Shown: positions 27,901 to 38,639 of the stretch, piece by piece
Layout: every line of letters starts with the position of its first letter
Position numbering within the stretch: position 1 is the first letter of the stretch
Assembly: GCF_019097595.1 (NCBI RefSeq)
Contig: NC_080716.1
Location: 14,842,901-14,906,900 of the forward strand
Length of the DNA: 64,000 nucleotides
Origin: Hemibagrus wyckioides
Lineage: Eukaryota > Chordata > Actinopteri > Siluriformes > Bagridae
Reading direction: 5' to 3'
Translations under genes and position numbers: made by a program
Notes under the pieces: model-generated
Seen by the model: only the letters and a program-made list of their open reading frames with translations
What the model was told of the DNA's origin: nothing
Databases searched by the model: none

Positions 27901-30662
27901 AAGAGTCACAGCCAATCAGTACTAAGAGAGAGTGAACAAGCATGAGAGTCTAAAAGACCAAATGGTATTGAAAGAGAGAAGGTGTGTTTATGTATTTTTG
28001 CTTTTGAAACTTGGTTTGAAACTGAGCAAGACACCAGAGAGGACAAAATGCCTAAAACATCCTGCAGCTTTAGGCAGAAAACAACATTAGTGGAGGTGAT
28101 GGACATTTGTGCTTCATGATTGTCATCTTAAAGACTGTTACACAACTGACAAGTCATGATGTCTATATGTATGCATATATAAGAGCAATGCAACACTTCA
28201 CTTTATGGACAAGCACAGACTGACTGTCACAAACAAGAAAATCAATTTCTCAGTTGCTCAGTTTCTGTGTAATATGAGCTATAGATAGTTCTGCTGATGT
28301 GTTTGAATCACACATCCTTTCACTCATGCACACTTCAGCAGCTTCTGACCTGTACATAACTGGGCTCTTTAGCACAGACCAGGATAAGCCAAGCTCACTT
28401 AAATGGCAACTGTTACAATGATGATGTGGTACTTTACCCCTGTTAACCAGTCTTTATATGGGAGAAAAGAACTCTAAAAATATATGCGTACAAAACATGC
28501 TATTGCTGTGGTTTAAACGTTTCCTGTCACAACAGAAGGCAATATATTCAGGCAGTTAAAATGTGTTTGCACCTACTGCCTCATTTCCTAAAGGTGATGC
28601 ATGCCAACTGAGGGTTTTTTTTTTTTGTTTTTTTTTAACACCTTTAATAACACAACCAACATAATTCAAGGCAAATAAAGACAGGATAACTATTAATGAT
28701 TCTCATATGCTATCAGGCTACTTGTTCAAAGAAACAAAATATTGAAAGCTAAGTAATTTAAATATAATTTGACCAGCATTACATTGTTAAAGCATTAACA
28801 TCCTGCAAAAGCACATCAAACTACTGTGCTTTTTTCTCTTATTTCCTATTTATTATTAGAATGTATTAAGAATATCTCACGCAAATAAGGTGGGATAAAA
28901 AATGAGAAAAATAACAAATATTAAATATAATAAATATTAAAAATATTTATGTCATACTGTTATGTGATCTGGCATGGCCTACCTTGAAATTTACTGTTTA
29001 TGAGCAACTTTTTTCAAATATGAGAAATAACACTAACATTCAAAGATTTAAAAGATCATAACTGTAAGCTACTATATGAAAGTTTTGGCTTTCTAAATAA
29101 GTGCCTTTCAAATCTGGGCCCATGTACACTATATTGCCAAAAGTTTTGGGACACCCCTCCAAATCGTTGAATTCAGGTGTTGTTTTTCCAGGGGTTGGAC
29201 TTGGCCCCTTAGTTCCAGTGAAAGGAACTCTTAATGCTTCAGCATACCAAGACATTATAGGATAACGTCATGCTCCCAACTTTGTGGGAACATGAAATTG
29301 TTCCAACATGACTGTACACCAGTGCACAAAACAAGGTCCATAAAGACATGGATGAGTGAGTTTGGTGTGGAGGAACTTGACTGGCCTGCACAGAGTCCTG
29401 ACCTCAACCCGATAGAACACCTTTGGGTTGAATTAGAGCGGAGACTCTAAGCCATTACAAAAGTAGAATGTCTGCCTTTACATGCACATGAATTTAATAA
29501 GGAGTTGGCCTGCCCTTTGCAGCTATAGCAGCTTCAACTCTTCTGGGAAGGCTTTCCACAAGGTTTAGGAGTGTGTTTATAGGAATCTTTGACCATTCCT
29601 CTAGAAGCGCATTTGCGAGGTCAGGCACTGATGTTGGACTGAAAACCTGGCTCACAGTCTCCACTCTAATTCATCCCAAAGGTGTCCTATCAGGTTGAGG
29701 TCAGGACTCTGTGCAGTTCCTCCACACCAAACTCCCTCATCCATGTCTTTATGGACCTTGCTTTGTGCACTGGTGTACAGTCATATTGGAACAGGAAGGG
29801 GGTCATCCCCAAACTGTTCCCATAAAGTTGGGAGCATGAAATTGTCCAAAAATGTCTTTGTATGCTGAAGCATTCAGAGTTCCTTTCACTGGAACTAAGG
29901 GGCCAAGTCCAACCCCTGAAAAACAACACCTGAATTCAATAATTTGAAAATCATATGACCATAAGACAACCGTTAAAAGTTATTAAGTTATGCTTATCTT
30001 TTAGTTATTAAACCTAGTGTGTCTCAATTAAATATACAAAATATTATTGAAACGCATCACTACTAAAGAGACTGGATTTGTTTCGTCCTTGTTTTAAGTG
30101 ACACGAATAACAAATTATTTAGATTTAATTGCCAACATGGAAACTAAAACTCTGAACTTTCTCTGTAGGTCATCTGGTCCTGTGTGTGTATTTAGTGTGT
30201 GCTCCATTTGCAAGAGCAGAATTGTAATTGTACACTGCGGCTCTTCAGAGAAGGCGGAGCCTGTGCTTCTAGCCAATCAGAGCAGAGATGTACTTTAACA
30301 CACTTAATGGCAGATGGAAAGTTACAATTACTGAAAACTTGCCTCAACACATTCGAGCAATTACTTTAATACACACATATAAATTAAATCACCATATTTT
30401 AACAGGTGCGAGAGTTTCCCCCACCTGTTTGTTAACTCTGATTTTGTTTTCCTTCAAGTGCAGTAGTGTACATGTGGGCTAAACCTGCAAACAGTACTGT
30501 AAAAGAGAAAGGATCAGCTGCACTGTTGTTAAAAAGCCCATTTCTAGGCTTACTCACCGTTCTCAGAGGTTTCCTGAGGATGTACAGAAATAAACTCCAT
30601 AACTTGGACGTCACGCTGAAGAAAGTGCGGACACAGAACAAACACTGACGAGTCTTTAACAT
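21982..30662 (-). CDS. ctdnep1: CTD nuclear envelope phosphatase 1 (dullard), 7 exons
   Basis: Exons: 30662-30558, 26720-26654, 25750-25632, 23688-23500, 23070-22959, 22212-22128, 22042-21982 (738 nt, 245 aa; the human protein is 244). This is a HAD-type Ser/Thr phosphatase of the ER and nuclear envelope that, with its partner CNEP1R1, dephosphorylates lipins. [10 protein letters not shown] precedes a hydrophobic helix (about residues 14-30). The catalytic DLDET places the two Asp at 68 and 70, followed by [31 protein letters not shown] and [13 protein letters not shown] are the other HAD blocks. It ends [10 protein letters not shown]. An in-frame ATG lies three codons upstream (MVDMLK), but family starts align with MLKTRQ. 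Intron 1 is 3.8 kb and contains a fold-back element. Confidence 0.97.
22213..22958. other. ctdnep1 intron 5
   Basis: No exon, RNA gene or clear mobile element is seen in this intron. A short CA-rich stretch lies at 22836-22880. Confidence 0.5.
23935..24305. mobile_element. Old Tc1-like fragment ('ATTTGGACA' subfamily)
   Basis: It starts 'caaaagtatttggacaactc' and carries worn transposase C-terminal phrases: 'gttccagcatgacaataat', 'cagagccctgacctcagccc' and 'gaaaagccttcccagaagag'. It is heavily diverged. Related pieces lie at 10385-10570 and 33565-33853. It lies in ctdnep1 intron 3. Confidence 0.6.
24761..25341. mobile_element. Fold-back Tc1-like element, copy F1 (5' arm truncated)
   Basis: The left arm begins inside the element at GAGTTTGGTGTGGAGGAACT and runs in sense to the shared junction 'caggccaaaactgggacg' (about 24860). 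From there the sequence is antisense all the way to 'ccaatatagtgta'. It keeps the C-terminal catalytic-half phrases of the transposase, including [10 protein letters not shown], in both orientations. It lies in ctdnep1 intron 3. Confidence 0.8.
26400..26580. repeat. Retroelement 3'-end-like repeat
   Basis: 'ggttcctctcaaaggttctc' followed by 'ttctttaaagctgcttagtg' and 'aaatgtctata' matches a frequent teleost repeat tail. It is preceded by an ATTT/ATTC microsatellite (26360-26395) and lies just downstream of ctdnep1 exon 2. Confidence 0.5.
26721..29127. other. Large ctdnep1 intron 1 (left part)
   Basis: No exon is seen here. A stretch at about 27400-27600 contains 'aggggtagccagggtgaatg', which recalls hAT-type non-autonomous elements but could not be bounded. 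(TTAT)n runs lie at 27218-27238. Confidence 0.35.
29128..29948. mobile_element. Fold-back Tc1-like element, copy F2
   Basis: The left end CACTATATTGCCAAAAGTTT is followed by about 320 bp in sense: KGTLNAS, QDIIG, then [17 protein letters not shown]. At about 29450 it joins the antisense 3' region ('gtagaatgtctgcctttaca') and runs antisense through the full element to 'aacaacacctgaattcaat'. The right terminal repeat is cut off. The two arms are near-perfect inverted copies of about 300 bp. It lies in ctdnep1 intron 1. Confidence 0.9.
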
Positions 30663-31334
30663 GTCAACCATAACCCCGAAAAGTTCCGTGCACTCGTCCG
30701 GGAGAAGCTGAAGCCTTACGAGATCCGAGCTTTTATTTACAACTTCCAGAAAAGTCTGTGAACATCAATCTCCTTTCATATTTGCCCTCATTACTTAACA
30801 GCGGTGAAAACCCCCAGGAACTAAAAGTGCATGTATGCGGTTTCTCTGTGGAGAACGAAGCAGGATTTCTGTCCAGCTCAATTAACCAAACCAAAAATAC
30901 CTAGCTAGCTAACGGTGTGAACCGGCGCTGGAGCAGCAGAGTTGTTGAGGTGACATGAGATCCAATGTACAACCAGAACACAAATGGTCCAAACACCGTG
31001 GCGCTAAATGCGGTATTTTTCCCTCCTCACCACTGAAGGGGGCAGTTCATTTAATATAGAGTCAGTGCTGAGAGACAGTTCAAACCAAACCCGGAACTAC
31101 GCTGCAACACCGCCGCCGTCTAAATACGCCACTTCCGTAAAGACGCAAAAGTTCACATCGGGTTTGTTCATAAATGACAAATGTATTTATTTATTTATTT
31201 GTTTATTTATACTTTTTTTTAGTTATTTCCATCACATATAGGTACAGGACAAAGAAAGTACAAGGCAGATATAAGGTAATGTCTTACAGTTTAACGTAAA
31301 AGAGAATAACAGACATAAAATGAACTTGAACATA

Positions 31335-31393
<59 letters not shown>

Positions 31394-31763
31394 TATTTTT
31401 AAATCACTAATAATTATTAGTAATTTAAATAACTAATAATAAATTATTAATTAATTATTAAATTAAATATTAAATATAAAATTAAATAACAAAAAATAAA
31501 TAAATGAAATCCCAGGACCAAAAAAAAAAAGTGCTATATATGGGCAGTTACATAAATTTGAAGTTTCTTATTTTGGTAATCTCATATTAGAAGGGTTTCA
31601 AAATATATTTTAGGATCAGTGTTATAAAAAGTAATATATGACACTCTTCTTTTGAATTATTTTTGATTTATGGATATAAAATATAAATGACAGAGTGTTC
31701 TTTTACTAAATGGACATGTAATATTTGGCTTTTTAGAACTATGATAAGAAGTTAATTATATTT
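30663..31763. other. ctdnep1 upstream region
   Basis: The ctdnep1 5'UTR and promoter must lie here, with CpG dinucleotides between 30680 and 31150 and no TATA box. Beyond that are A-T rich sequence and an (AT)n run. No gene was recognised. Confidence 0.45.
31338..31388. repeat. (AT)n microsatellite
   Basis: About 25 uninterrupted AT dinucleotides. Confidence 0.95.
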
Positions 31764-31905
31764 GAATGAGTGTGTGTGTGTGTGTGTGTGCCCTGCGATG
31801 GGTTGGCACTCCGTCCAGGGTGTATCCTGTCTTGATGCCTGATGACGCCTGAGATAGGCACAGGCTCCCCGTGACCCGAGTGTAGATCGGATAAGTGGTA
31901 TAGAC
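31764..31905 (+). repeat. SINE 3' part with GT tract
   Basis: A (GT)n run followed by 'gccctgcgatgggttggcac', 'tccgtccagggtgtatcctg' and 'ggataagtggtatagacaat' is the well-known 3' portion of a teleost tRNA-derived SINE. Confidence 0.75.
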
Positions 31906-31935
31906 AATGAAATGGAAAAAAAAAAAAGGTTTCAT

Positions 31936-32341
31936 ACACTATATTGCCAAACGTTTTGGGACGCCACTCCAAATCATTGAATTCAGGTGTTGTTTTTCAG
32001 GGGTTAGGCTTTGGGGATGACCCCTTCCTGTTCCAACATGACTGCACACCAGTGCACAAAGCAAGGTCCATAAAGACATGGATGAGTGAGTTTGAGTCCT
32101 GACCTCAACCCGATAGAACACCTTTGGGATGAATTAGAGTGGAGACTGTGAGCCAGACCTTCTCGTCAATGTGCTTCTAGTGGAATGGTCAAATATTTCC
32201 ATAAATACACTCCTAAACCTTGTGGAAAGCCTTCCAAGAAGAGTTGAAGCTGTTATAGCTGCAAAGGGTGGGTCAACACTGTATTACATTCATGTGCATG
32301 TAAAGGCAGGCATCCCAAAACTTTTGGCAATATAGTGTATA
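31936..32341 (+). mobile_element. Linear Tc1-like deletion derivative, copy F3
   Basis: It has both terminal repeats intact (CACTATATTGCCAAACGTTT and 'aaaacttttggcaatatagt') and about 400 bp of C-terminal transposase sequence read in one direction only. It is the simple parent form from which the fold-back copies differ. Two internal deletions remove part of the catalytic domain. Confidence 0.88.
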
Positions 32342-32724
32342 CATCATTGTAAATCCAGCAATCAGAAACCCCTTATTTCTGTGGTATTTAAGGAATTAGA
32401 TAATTACATAAACACCATTAAGGAGAGTACAAACAAAAAAGCTGTAAAAATTGTGTATTTATTTAGTACATTTAAGTTATGTTAAGGTTTTATATATACA
32501 CATGTATAGTTAATAGTTATTTATTTATATCTTTCTGTGTATACCCCTGGCACTTTTGTTGTTTTTGCTGTTCAAGCATTAATAAAATAAATAAATAAAA
32601 CTCACAAAGTGACTCATGTAGAAAAGAAAGTGTATCTCTACTCGACATGTGATGACAGAATATGCAATGCAATATACAAAAAAAATTAAAGCGATAAAGA
32701 ATTACAAGTTAGACATTAGGCTGT

Positions 32725-32730
32725 TTTATT
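32725..32730 (-). terminator. elp5: Candidate poly(A) signal of elp5
   Basis: AATAAA on the gene strand, about 250 bp after the elp5 stop codon. Confidence 0.5.
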
Positions 32731-32978
32731 CAGCACATGATTTAAATGGCTGGTCAAGCAATCTGACCAGTGTATGTCAAATAACAAAAATATTACACAA
32801 GTAATTTGGTATTTATGAAAATCCTGTCAATTCAGGGAAAAAACCTTTATAAAACTGTCTGATTTTTTTTAATTAACAGTCCCTTTGAATAGACAGTACT
32901 GAAGATTTTTATTTAAAACATTGGAGCTCAGACTTCAGGGAACGCTTGGAATCTCTAACAATGTTCAAAAGAGACCTT

Positions 32979-35900
32979 TTAGACATCAAGATCATCATCT
33001 GGGTCTTCTTCATCAAAGTCATCGTTGGCATCAGGTTCATACATAATGCGTCCAGAACCTCTGCCTTGGCTCAAGAGAGCAGACTTTCTGTTTAAAGAAA
33101 GCAAAAAGCAGAAAGAACACTCAAACATTTATCAAGATTAACATTACTTATTACATATTATACATATACATTACCTAAATTCTTTTTAACAATACTGAAT
33201 AAAATTCAATCTATACACCATTAAACAGAGGTAATACAAAAAATATGAGTGTATATGGGAAATATAGGGAACTTGATATCTGCATCAGTATTCATTTTTT
33301 CCTCTCTTCCTCTTAACACTTGAGATACTGAGTAAAAGAAATGAAAAATATAAGAATAGCAAGAAAGTTTGAACCTCCATCATTGATTCATCTTACTTTT
33401 TTTCACTGAAGACAAAGGGTAGAGCAACTTTTTCCTTCGCCTCTCTTTCAACCTCAGACAAACGAAGATTAAAAGTCAAATTTGACATTGGATCCACCTG
33501 AAAAAAGAAAGGAGAAAGAGGGCACTATTGCAAAACATGTTCACAATCGCTGGGTGTATGTATGCTATGTGACCAGAAGTATGCGGACACCTGATCTACA
33601 CACCAATTTGTGGGTCTTCATCAAACTGTTGCCACATAATTGGAAGCAGAAGATACTTCTCTGAACTGTAAGAGTCACTGAACCCCAGTATTCCTTACCT
33701 GACATCATTAATGTCACTGAATGAATACAAATCCCCACAGCCACAGTCCAAAATCTAGTGGAAAGCCTTCTTAGAAGAGTGGATGTTATCATACCAACAA
33801 AGGCAAACAACATCTAAAATACTCCACTAGAACATATGTCTGCCAACCAGTGTATACAGTTTACAGAAGTAAAGGTTCTGCTTTAGAAACAAATTCTGAT
33901 GAATTTACCTCCGACTCAGTGTGCAGGTCTGCTTGAGCCTTTCCAGACTGGTTGGGTTTAGTTTCTATTGATAATGTCAAGTCCTCTGTTAAAGTGAAAA
34001 ACTCCTCCTTTAAAAGAAAAATCATCAGAATTTAAATACAAAACTGATACCACCAACAGCTATAAAATGATCAAACTTCAATAAGCCTTTAACTTTATTA
34101 CCTTCTGCATAACCTTTCCAGATTTTTTACGTTGTGATGTGTTGGCCACAGCATAGCGTGCAATGTTCCCAGGTGTAACAGAAATTACAGTGCATGCTAA
34201 GTGGCTTAGAGCTCCCAAAACACCTTGCTGATGAAGATCCATGTGTAGGAGACCAAAAATCATCCTTACAGAGCCTCCTGCTTGTCAAGGAGAGAAATAT
34301 TTTTGTCAACTGACATATTATTCAATAATTGGGCAATGGTTAATGCTCGGAAGGTCAGAAGCCCCATCACTCCAAGCTGCTACTGTTGGCCCCTTGAGCA
34401 ACCTACTCTCCTCCAGGCCTGCTGTATCATGGCTGACCCTGTGCTCTGACCACAACTACCTAACAAGCAGGGATAGGTGGTGGTGGGGGGGTACACTTAT
34501 TTTTCAATATGTGACAAATTAAGGCTTCTTCTTCTGTTCAACATACACTAAGGCGGTTTCCAAACAGGGCCAACTAATAATCAGTGAATAATGCAAACAT
34601 GTTTAGAAGAAAAGAGGATCATGTTTCCAAAGCATGGACTTCCCCTAAACTGCACATTATCCCTGGCTGGTCTGCATCTATTCTGCAGACAGAATATCAC
34701 AAACTTGTATCCAAAAGACCTTAATCATTTATCCATTGAACTGTCTTTCAAATATAAGTTGCATTACACATAATCTAATCTAAAGGGATTGGGATTAAAG
34801 TACTTCTGCGATGACAAACCTTTCCTGAGCTTTTGAAGTTCCTGACAGACGACAACAGGGTCATGATGTCTTACAATGAAAGACAAAGAGTCAATGACAA
34901 GTACTGAAGTTTTGGCATGTTGTGTCTCCTGAAGTAGTTGTGTGACGCCTGTTGCACTGAAGTGCTGCACTGTGAACGACGACTGCTTGGTCCAGCCCAG
35001 AGGGTCGGTGTATGCATTGTGAAAGTGAAACCTATGAAAGAAAAAAGTTAATGGCTCAAAAGCAAGTTGTAGTTTCATCTTATATGACTGCTCACTGTTT
35101 TGTGCTGACAAAATACTGTATACTATATACAAAACTAACTTCATATGTGACTACTTAGAGCATTGATAATTAACTCACAAATTCAAGCAACTGCTGTCCA
35201 GTTTAGCACACAACTCATGCTCAGGAACTTCAAACCCCAACACATGGACAGCTTCTCCTCTGAAAAAAGAAACGGAATAAAACAGAGTTAATCCCAAATT
35301 GTATTTTGAGAATGAGTGAGTATAGAAATAGATATGCATAAGTACTTTAAAGCAAGCATGAACAGTACAACTTTAATATATCTGGAGAGAGAGTCAGCTA
35401 TATAGACTTGTAAAATTGGTCATGATATTAGATTGGAGAACTAAAATCTGTCAATACAAAACTCTTCAAATACATACAAATATACAAATACAAAAATCAT
35501 TACCTCACAAAGTATCATCAATAGCATAAAAAAGAACAAGCTACACACAAACAAAAACCCATGAAATAATTTTTTCATTACTTGTAAGTAATTTGTACCT
35601 CAAATGGACAATTTGTGCATAGTTTATCTACTTTTATCTGAGAGAACCACTTACACATCTGAGTGTACACCGATCAGGCATAACATTATGAGCACTGAGA
35701 GGTGAAGTGAATAACACTGATGATCTCCTCATCATGGCACCTGTTAGCGGGTGGGATATATTAGGCAGCAAGTGAACATTTTGTCCTCAAAGTTGATGTG
35801 TTAGAAGCAGGAAAAACGGGCAAGCGTAAGGATTTGAGCGAGTTTGACAAGGGCCAAATTGTGATGGCTAGACGACTGGATCAGAGCATCTCCAAAACTG

Positions 35901-36736
35901 CAGCTCTTGTGGGGTGTTCCCGGTCTGCAGTGGTCAGTGTCTATCAAAAGTGGTCCAAGGAAGGAACAGTGGTGAACCGGAGACAGGGTCAGGGGCGGCC
36001 AAGGCTCATTGATGTATGTGGGGAGCAAAGGCTGGCCCGTGTGATCCGATCCAACAGACGAGCTACTGTTGCTCAAATTGCTGAAGAAGTTAATGCTGGT
36101 TCTGATAGAAAGGTGACATAATATACAGTGTATGACGGGTCAGGACTGATTTGGCAGCAAAAGGGGGACCAACACAATATTAGGGAGGTGGTTTTAATGT
36201 TATGCCTGACCGGTGTATTTCACATGTTCCTTGTCAATCAGCAATGATGACGTGTTATAGAAGTGTTTAATCTACATAGGCTGAAAAGTATTAGACGGAA
36301 TGGAGCTCACAGGTCACTGATACATACAGCTATAGTTTGGGACAGAAAGACATCAAGCCCAGCTTCATTTCTTCACACCGTTATGTGTGTTTTTCTTACT
36401 GCTACTGGGGGTGCTCTAGCAAACTGGCATGGAATGGGTCTGTCTAGTTGTGTTTGTCTATGCTAAAAAAAAATTTACAGAATATAAATATAAATATTTA
36501 TTTTCGACCCAGTAGGGCAGCCATTCACTACCTCTTTAAGGCGCAGTTTATGTAATACTTAAGCAGACGTCGTCCAGAATAACACGCGGTGTCTGGAAAA
36601 GAAACAACACCAAAGAGTTTAAGGTAAATGTTCGTAAAGGTATCATGTAAATTGTACTAAGCCTGATATTTATATTATCACCTCGAATAATAACGAATCC
36701 TCCCGGTTCCGTTCCCTGTAGTACCTCTGACAGCAT
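32979..36736 (-). CDS. elp5: Elongator complex protein 5, 8 exons
   Basis: Exons: 36736-36682, 36592-36532, 35259-35179, 35031-34820, 34277-34102, 34007-33909, 33497-33397, 33087-32979 (894 nt, 297 aa). It is a RecA-fold-like subunit of the Elp4/5/6 ring of Elongator, which is needed for wobble-uridine tRNA modification. The start is [19 protein letters not shown], comparable to the family's MLxxLLxLGG start. [28 protein letters not shown] and [20 protein letters not shown] are family blocks. The acidic tail [20 protein letters not shown] is diagnostic. The same frame is open to an upstream ATG at 36784 (16 extra residues), which is less likely because the family begins at the second Met. All phases agree. 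Intron 2 carries an HTH-family Tc1 copy. Confidence 0.96.
33565..33853 (+). mobile_element. Short Tc1-derived element in elp5 intron 6
   Basis: It starts 'ctatgtgaccagaagtatgc' and ends 'catatgtctgccaaccagtg'. It carries 'actgttgccacataattgga' and 'gtggaaagccttcttagaag' phrases of a Tc1 transposase of the 'tatgtggaca' subfamily. It is about 290 bp, non-autonomous and diverged. Confidence 0.6.
34340..34465 (-). repeat. Inverted copy of the 459-640 repeat in elp5 intron 4
   Basis: The reverse complement reads 'ggtcagagcacagggtcagc', then 'catgatacagcaggcctgga' and 'gctcaaggggccaacagtag', matching the core at 527-615. Confidence 0.75.
35668..36215 (+). mobile_element. Non-autonomous Tc1-like element (HTH family, copy 3)
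   Basis: It is bounded by CACCGATCAGGCATAACATT and 'aatgttatgcctgaccggtg', with TA flanks. The internal deletion joins 'gatagaaaggtgaca' to 'gtgtatgacgggtcagga', at the same place as copy 4. It lies in elp5 intron 2 on the opposite strand. Confidence 0.92.
35798..36121 (+). CDS. Truncated Tc1-like transposase: DNA-binding domain only (107 aa)
   Basis: An intact open frame runs from [20 protein letters not shown] to AGSDRKVT and a stop. It holds two helix-turn-helix regions like the PAIRED-type DNA-binding half of Tc1 transposases: [20 protein letters not shown] (about residues 32-51) and [11 protein letters not shown] (about 88-98). A GRPR-like AT-hook (QGQGRPR) lies between them. The whole catalytic domain is absent. 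If expressed it could bind element ends without cutting. Expression is not shown, and neutral survival of a young copy is equally possible. Confidence 0.55.
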   Translation: MLEAGKTGKRKDLSEFDKGQIVMARRLDQSISKTAALVGCSRSAVVSVYQKWSKEGTVVNRRQGQGRPRLIDVCGEQRLARVIRSNRRATVAQIAEEVNAGSDRKVT

Positions 36737-36784
36737 TATGAGCGCTCCAGAGCGTGCAGTCTGAAAGTGAATAAACTCCAGCAA

Positions 36785-37027
36785 CCAAGCAGGTTATGTA
36801 CCGTTTATAGTCCACTTAGCTTCAGATGAAGGTCTAACAAATAATTAACAAATAATTAACGAATAAAACATTAAACTTTCTTTTTTTTTTTGTTACTGTA
36901 TTTGGACCAAAATTCTCAATATATTGTTTCTGTGTTCTTCGTTTACTCTGGGATTCATTAAGATATGACTTTATTCAGCATATTGCCCCCTGGTGTACTG
37001 GAGTTTAACATAGACAGACACAGATAC
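36785..37027. promoter_or_regulatory. elp5: elp5 upstream region with CTCF-like motif
   Basis: The ~240 bp upstream of elp5 contain 'ttgccccctggtgt' (36982-36995), which resembles the CTCF core GCCCCCTGGTGG. Similar motifs occur at 6592-6606 (GTGCCCCCTGCTGGA) and more weakly at 44292-44306. No TATA box is present. Confidence 0.3.
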
Positions 37028-37485
37028 AATATATTGGCAAAAGTTTTGGGACACCCCTCCAAATCATTGAATTCAGGGGTCGGGCTTGGCCCCTTAGTTC
37101 CAGTGAAAGGAGTCCTGACCTTAACCCGATAGAACACCTTTGGGATGAATTAGAGCGGAGACTGCAAACCAGGCCAAAACTGAGACGTCTGCCTTTAAAC
37201 GGACATGAATGTAATATGAAGTTGACCCACCCTTTGCAGTTATAACAGCTTCAACTCAAAGGCTTTCCACAAGGTTTAGGAGTGTGTTCATGGGAATTTC
37301 TGAACGTTCCACTAGAAGCGCATTTGTGAGGTCAAGCACCGATGTTGGACGAGAAGGCCTGGCTCGCAGTCTCCGCTCTAATTCATCCCAAAGGTGTTCT
37401 ATCAGATTGAGGTCGGGACTCTGTGCAGGCCAGTCAAGTTCCTCCACACCAAACGCTTTCATTCATGTCTTTATGGACCTTGCCT
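37028..37485. mobile_element. Fold-back Tc1-like element, copy F4 (arms shortened)
   Basis: The left end reads 'tattggcaaaagttttggga'. A sense segment with a deletion leads to 'aaccaggccaaaactgagac' at about 37170, the same junction as in F1. It then runs antisense through the 3' and middle parts to 'tctttatggaccttgcc'. The right terminal region is lost where the inverted repeat at 37497 begins. Confidence 0.82.
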
Positions 37486-37496
37486 TGATTTTTTTT

Positions 37497-37979
37497 AATA
37501 GTCAGCACTGTTCCCAAAATGCTCTGGGAACTTTTCTATAACAACTTAACAAGAAAAAGAGAGAGAAAGAAACAGTGGAGCCATGTTACACTATATTGCC
37601 AAAATCATTGATTTCAGGTGTTGTTTTTCAGGGGTTGGGCTTGGCCTCTTAGTTCCAGTGAAAGGAACTCTTAATGCTCTTAGTGTAACATGGCTCCACT
37701 GTTTCTTTCTCTCTCTCTTACTTGTTAAGCAACAGAAAAGAATCATACAAAAACAAACTTACTTACAAAACTGAAAATTTTAACATTCTTGTAACATTAA
37801 TTTGTAGTTAGGGTTATCTCTATTTTGCAAACATCATGTTATGACAACATGAAAAATTTCAGGAATGTTCACTGAAGGTTAGTTACAAAAATAGTAAGTT
37901 AAAACAAAGATTGGCGACGGTTCCTTGTCAGTTGTTATAGAAAAGTTCCCAGAACATTTTGGGAACAGTGCTGACTATT
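37497..37979. repeat. Nested inverted repeat around a Tc1 fragment
   Basis: Left arm 37497-37545 matches 37931-37979 inverted (48 of 49 positions). The contiguous next part, 37545-37592, matches 37682-37729 inverted (46 of 48). The centre (about 37590-37681) is a Tc1 fragment of the fold-back family ('ttgggcttggcctcttagtt'). A 201-bp segment (37730-37930) separates the two right-arm pieces and includes 'ggaatgttcactgaaggtta', a phrase seen in fish palindromic repeats. Confidence 0.85.
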
Positions 37980-38111
37980 AAAATACTGAACATGGTTTCT
38001 AAAAAAAAATAAGCAAATGGGAACCAAATGCTAACTGCTATCTGCTGAGTAAGCATGTTAATTCCACAATACGAGAAAAGAGTTGTGAAATATTAAATAG
38101 AATAAAATAAA

Positions 38112-38217
38112 ATAAATGCAATTATTATTATTATTATTATTATTCAGATTCAAGACTATTTTATTGTCACTCTACTGAGTACAGCGAAATTAGAGAGGTC
38201 CTTGCAGTGCAATTCTC
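38112..38217 (+). repeat. (ATT)n plus retroelement-tail-like repeat
   Basis: An ATT trinucleotide run (38118-38143) is followed by 'ttcaagactattttattgtc' and 'actctactgagtacagcgaa', similar in type to 459-500 and 53290-53350. Confidence 0.55.
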
Positions 38218-38219
38218 AT

Positions 38220-38609
38220 ACACTATATTGCCAAAAGTTTTGGGACACCCTTCCAAATCATTGAATTCAGGGGTTGGGCTTGGCCCCTTAGTTCCAGTGA
38301 AAGGAACTCTTAATGCTTCAGCATACCAAGACATTATGGACAATTTCATGCTCCCAACTTTGTGGGAACAGTTTGGGGATGACCGCTTTCTGTTTACTGA
38401 CATTTTAGACACAATATACACTATATTGCCAAAGGTTTTGGTAAGTCTGCCTTTACATGCACTTGAATGTGATATGGAGTTAGCCTTCCCTTTGCAGCTA
38501 TAACGGCTTCAACTCTTCTGGGAAGGCTTTCCACAAGGTTTAGGAGTGTGTTTATGGGAATTATTGACCATTCCTCTAGAAGCGCATTTGTGAGGTCAGG
38601 CACTGATGT
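38220..38609. mobile_element. Two Tc1-like fragments in opposite orientation, copy F6
   Basis: 38220-38395 is a sense 5' arm (CACTATATTGCCAAAAGTTT through 'gtttggggatgaccg'). From about 38416 a second terminal repeat opens an antisense 3' region ('aagtctgcctttacatgcac' to 'gtgaggtcaggcactgatgt'). This looks like a broken member of the same family. Confidence 0.75.
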
Positions 38610-38639
38610 TACTGTGTGTGAGGCGGTTACTACATAGAC

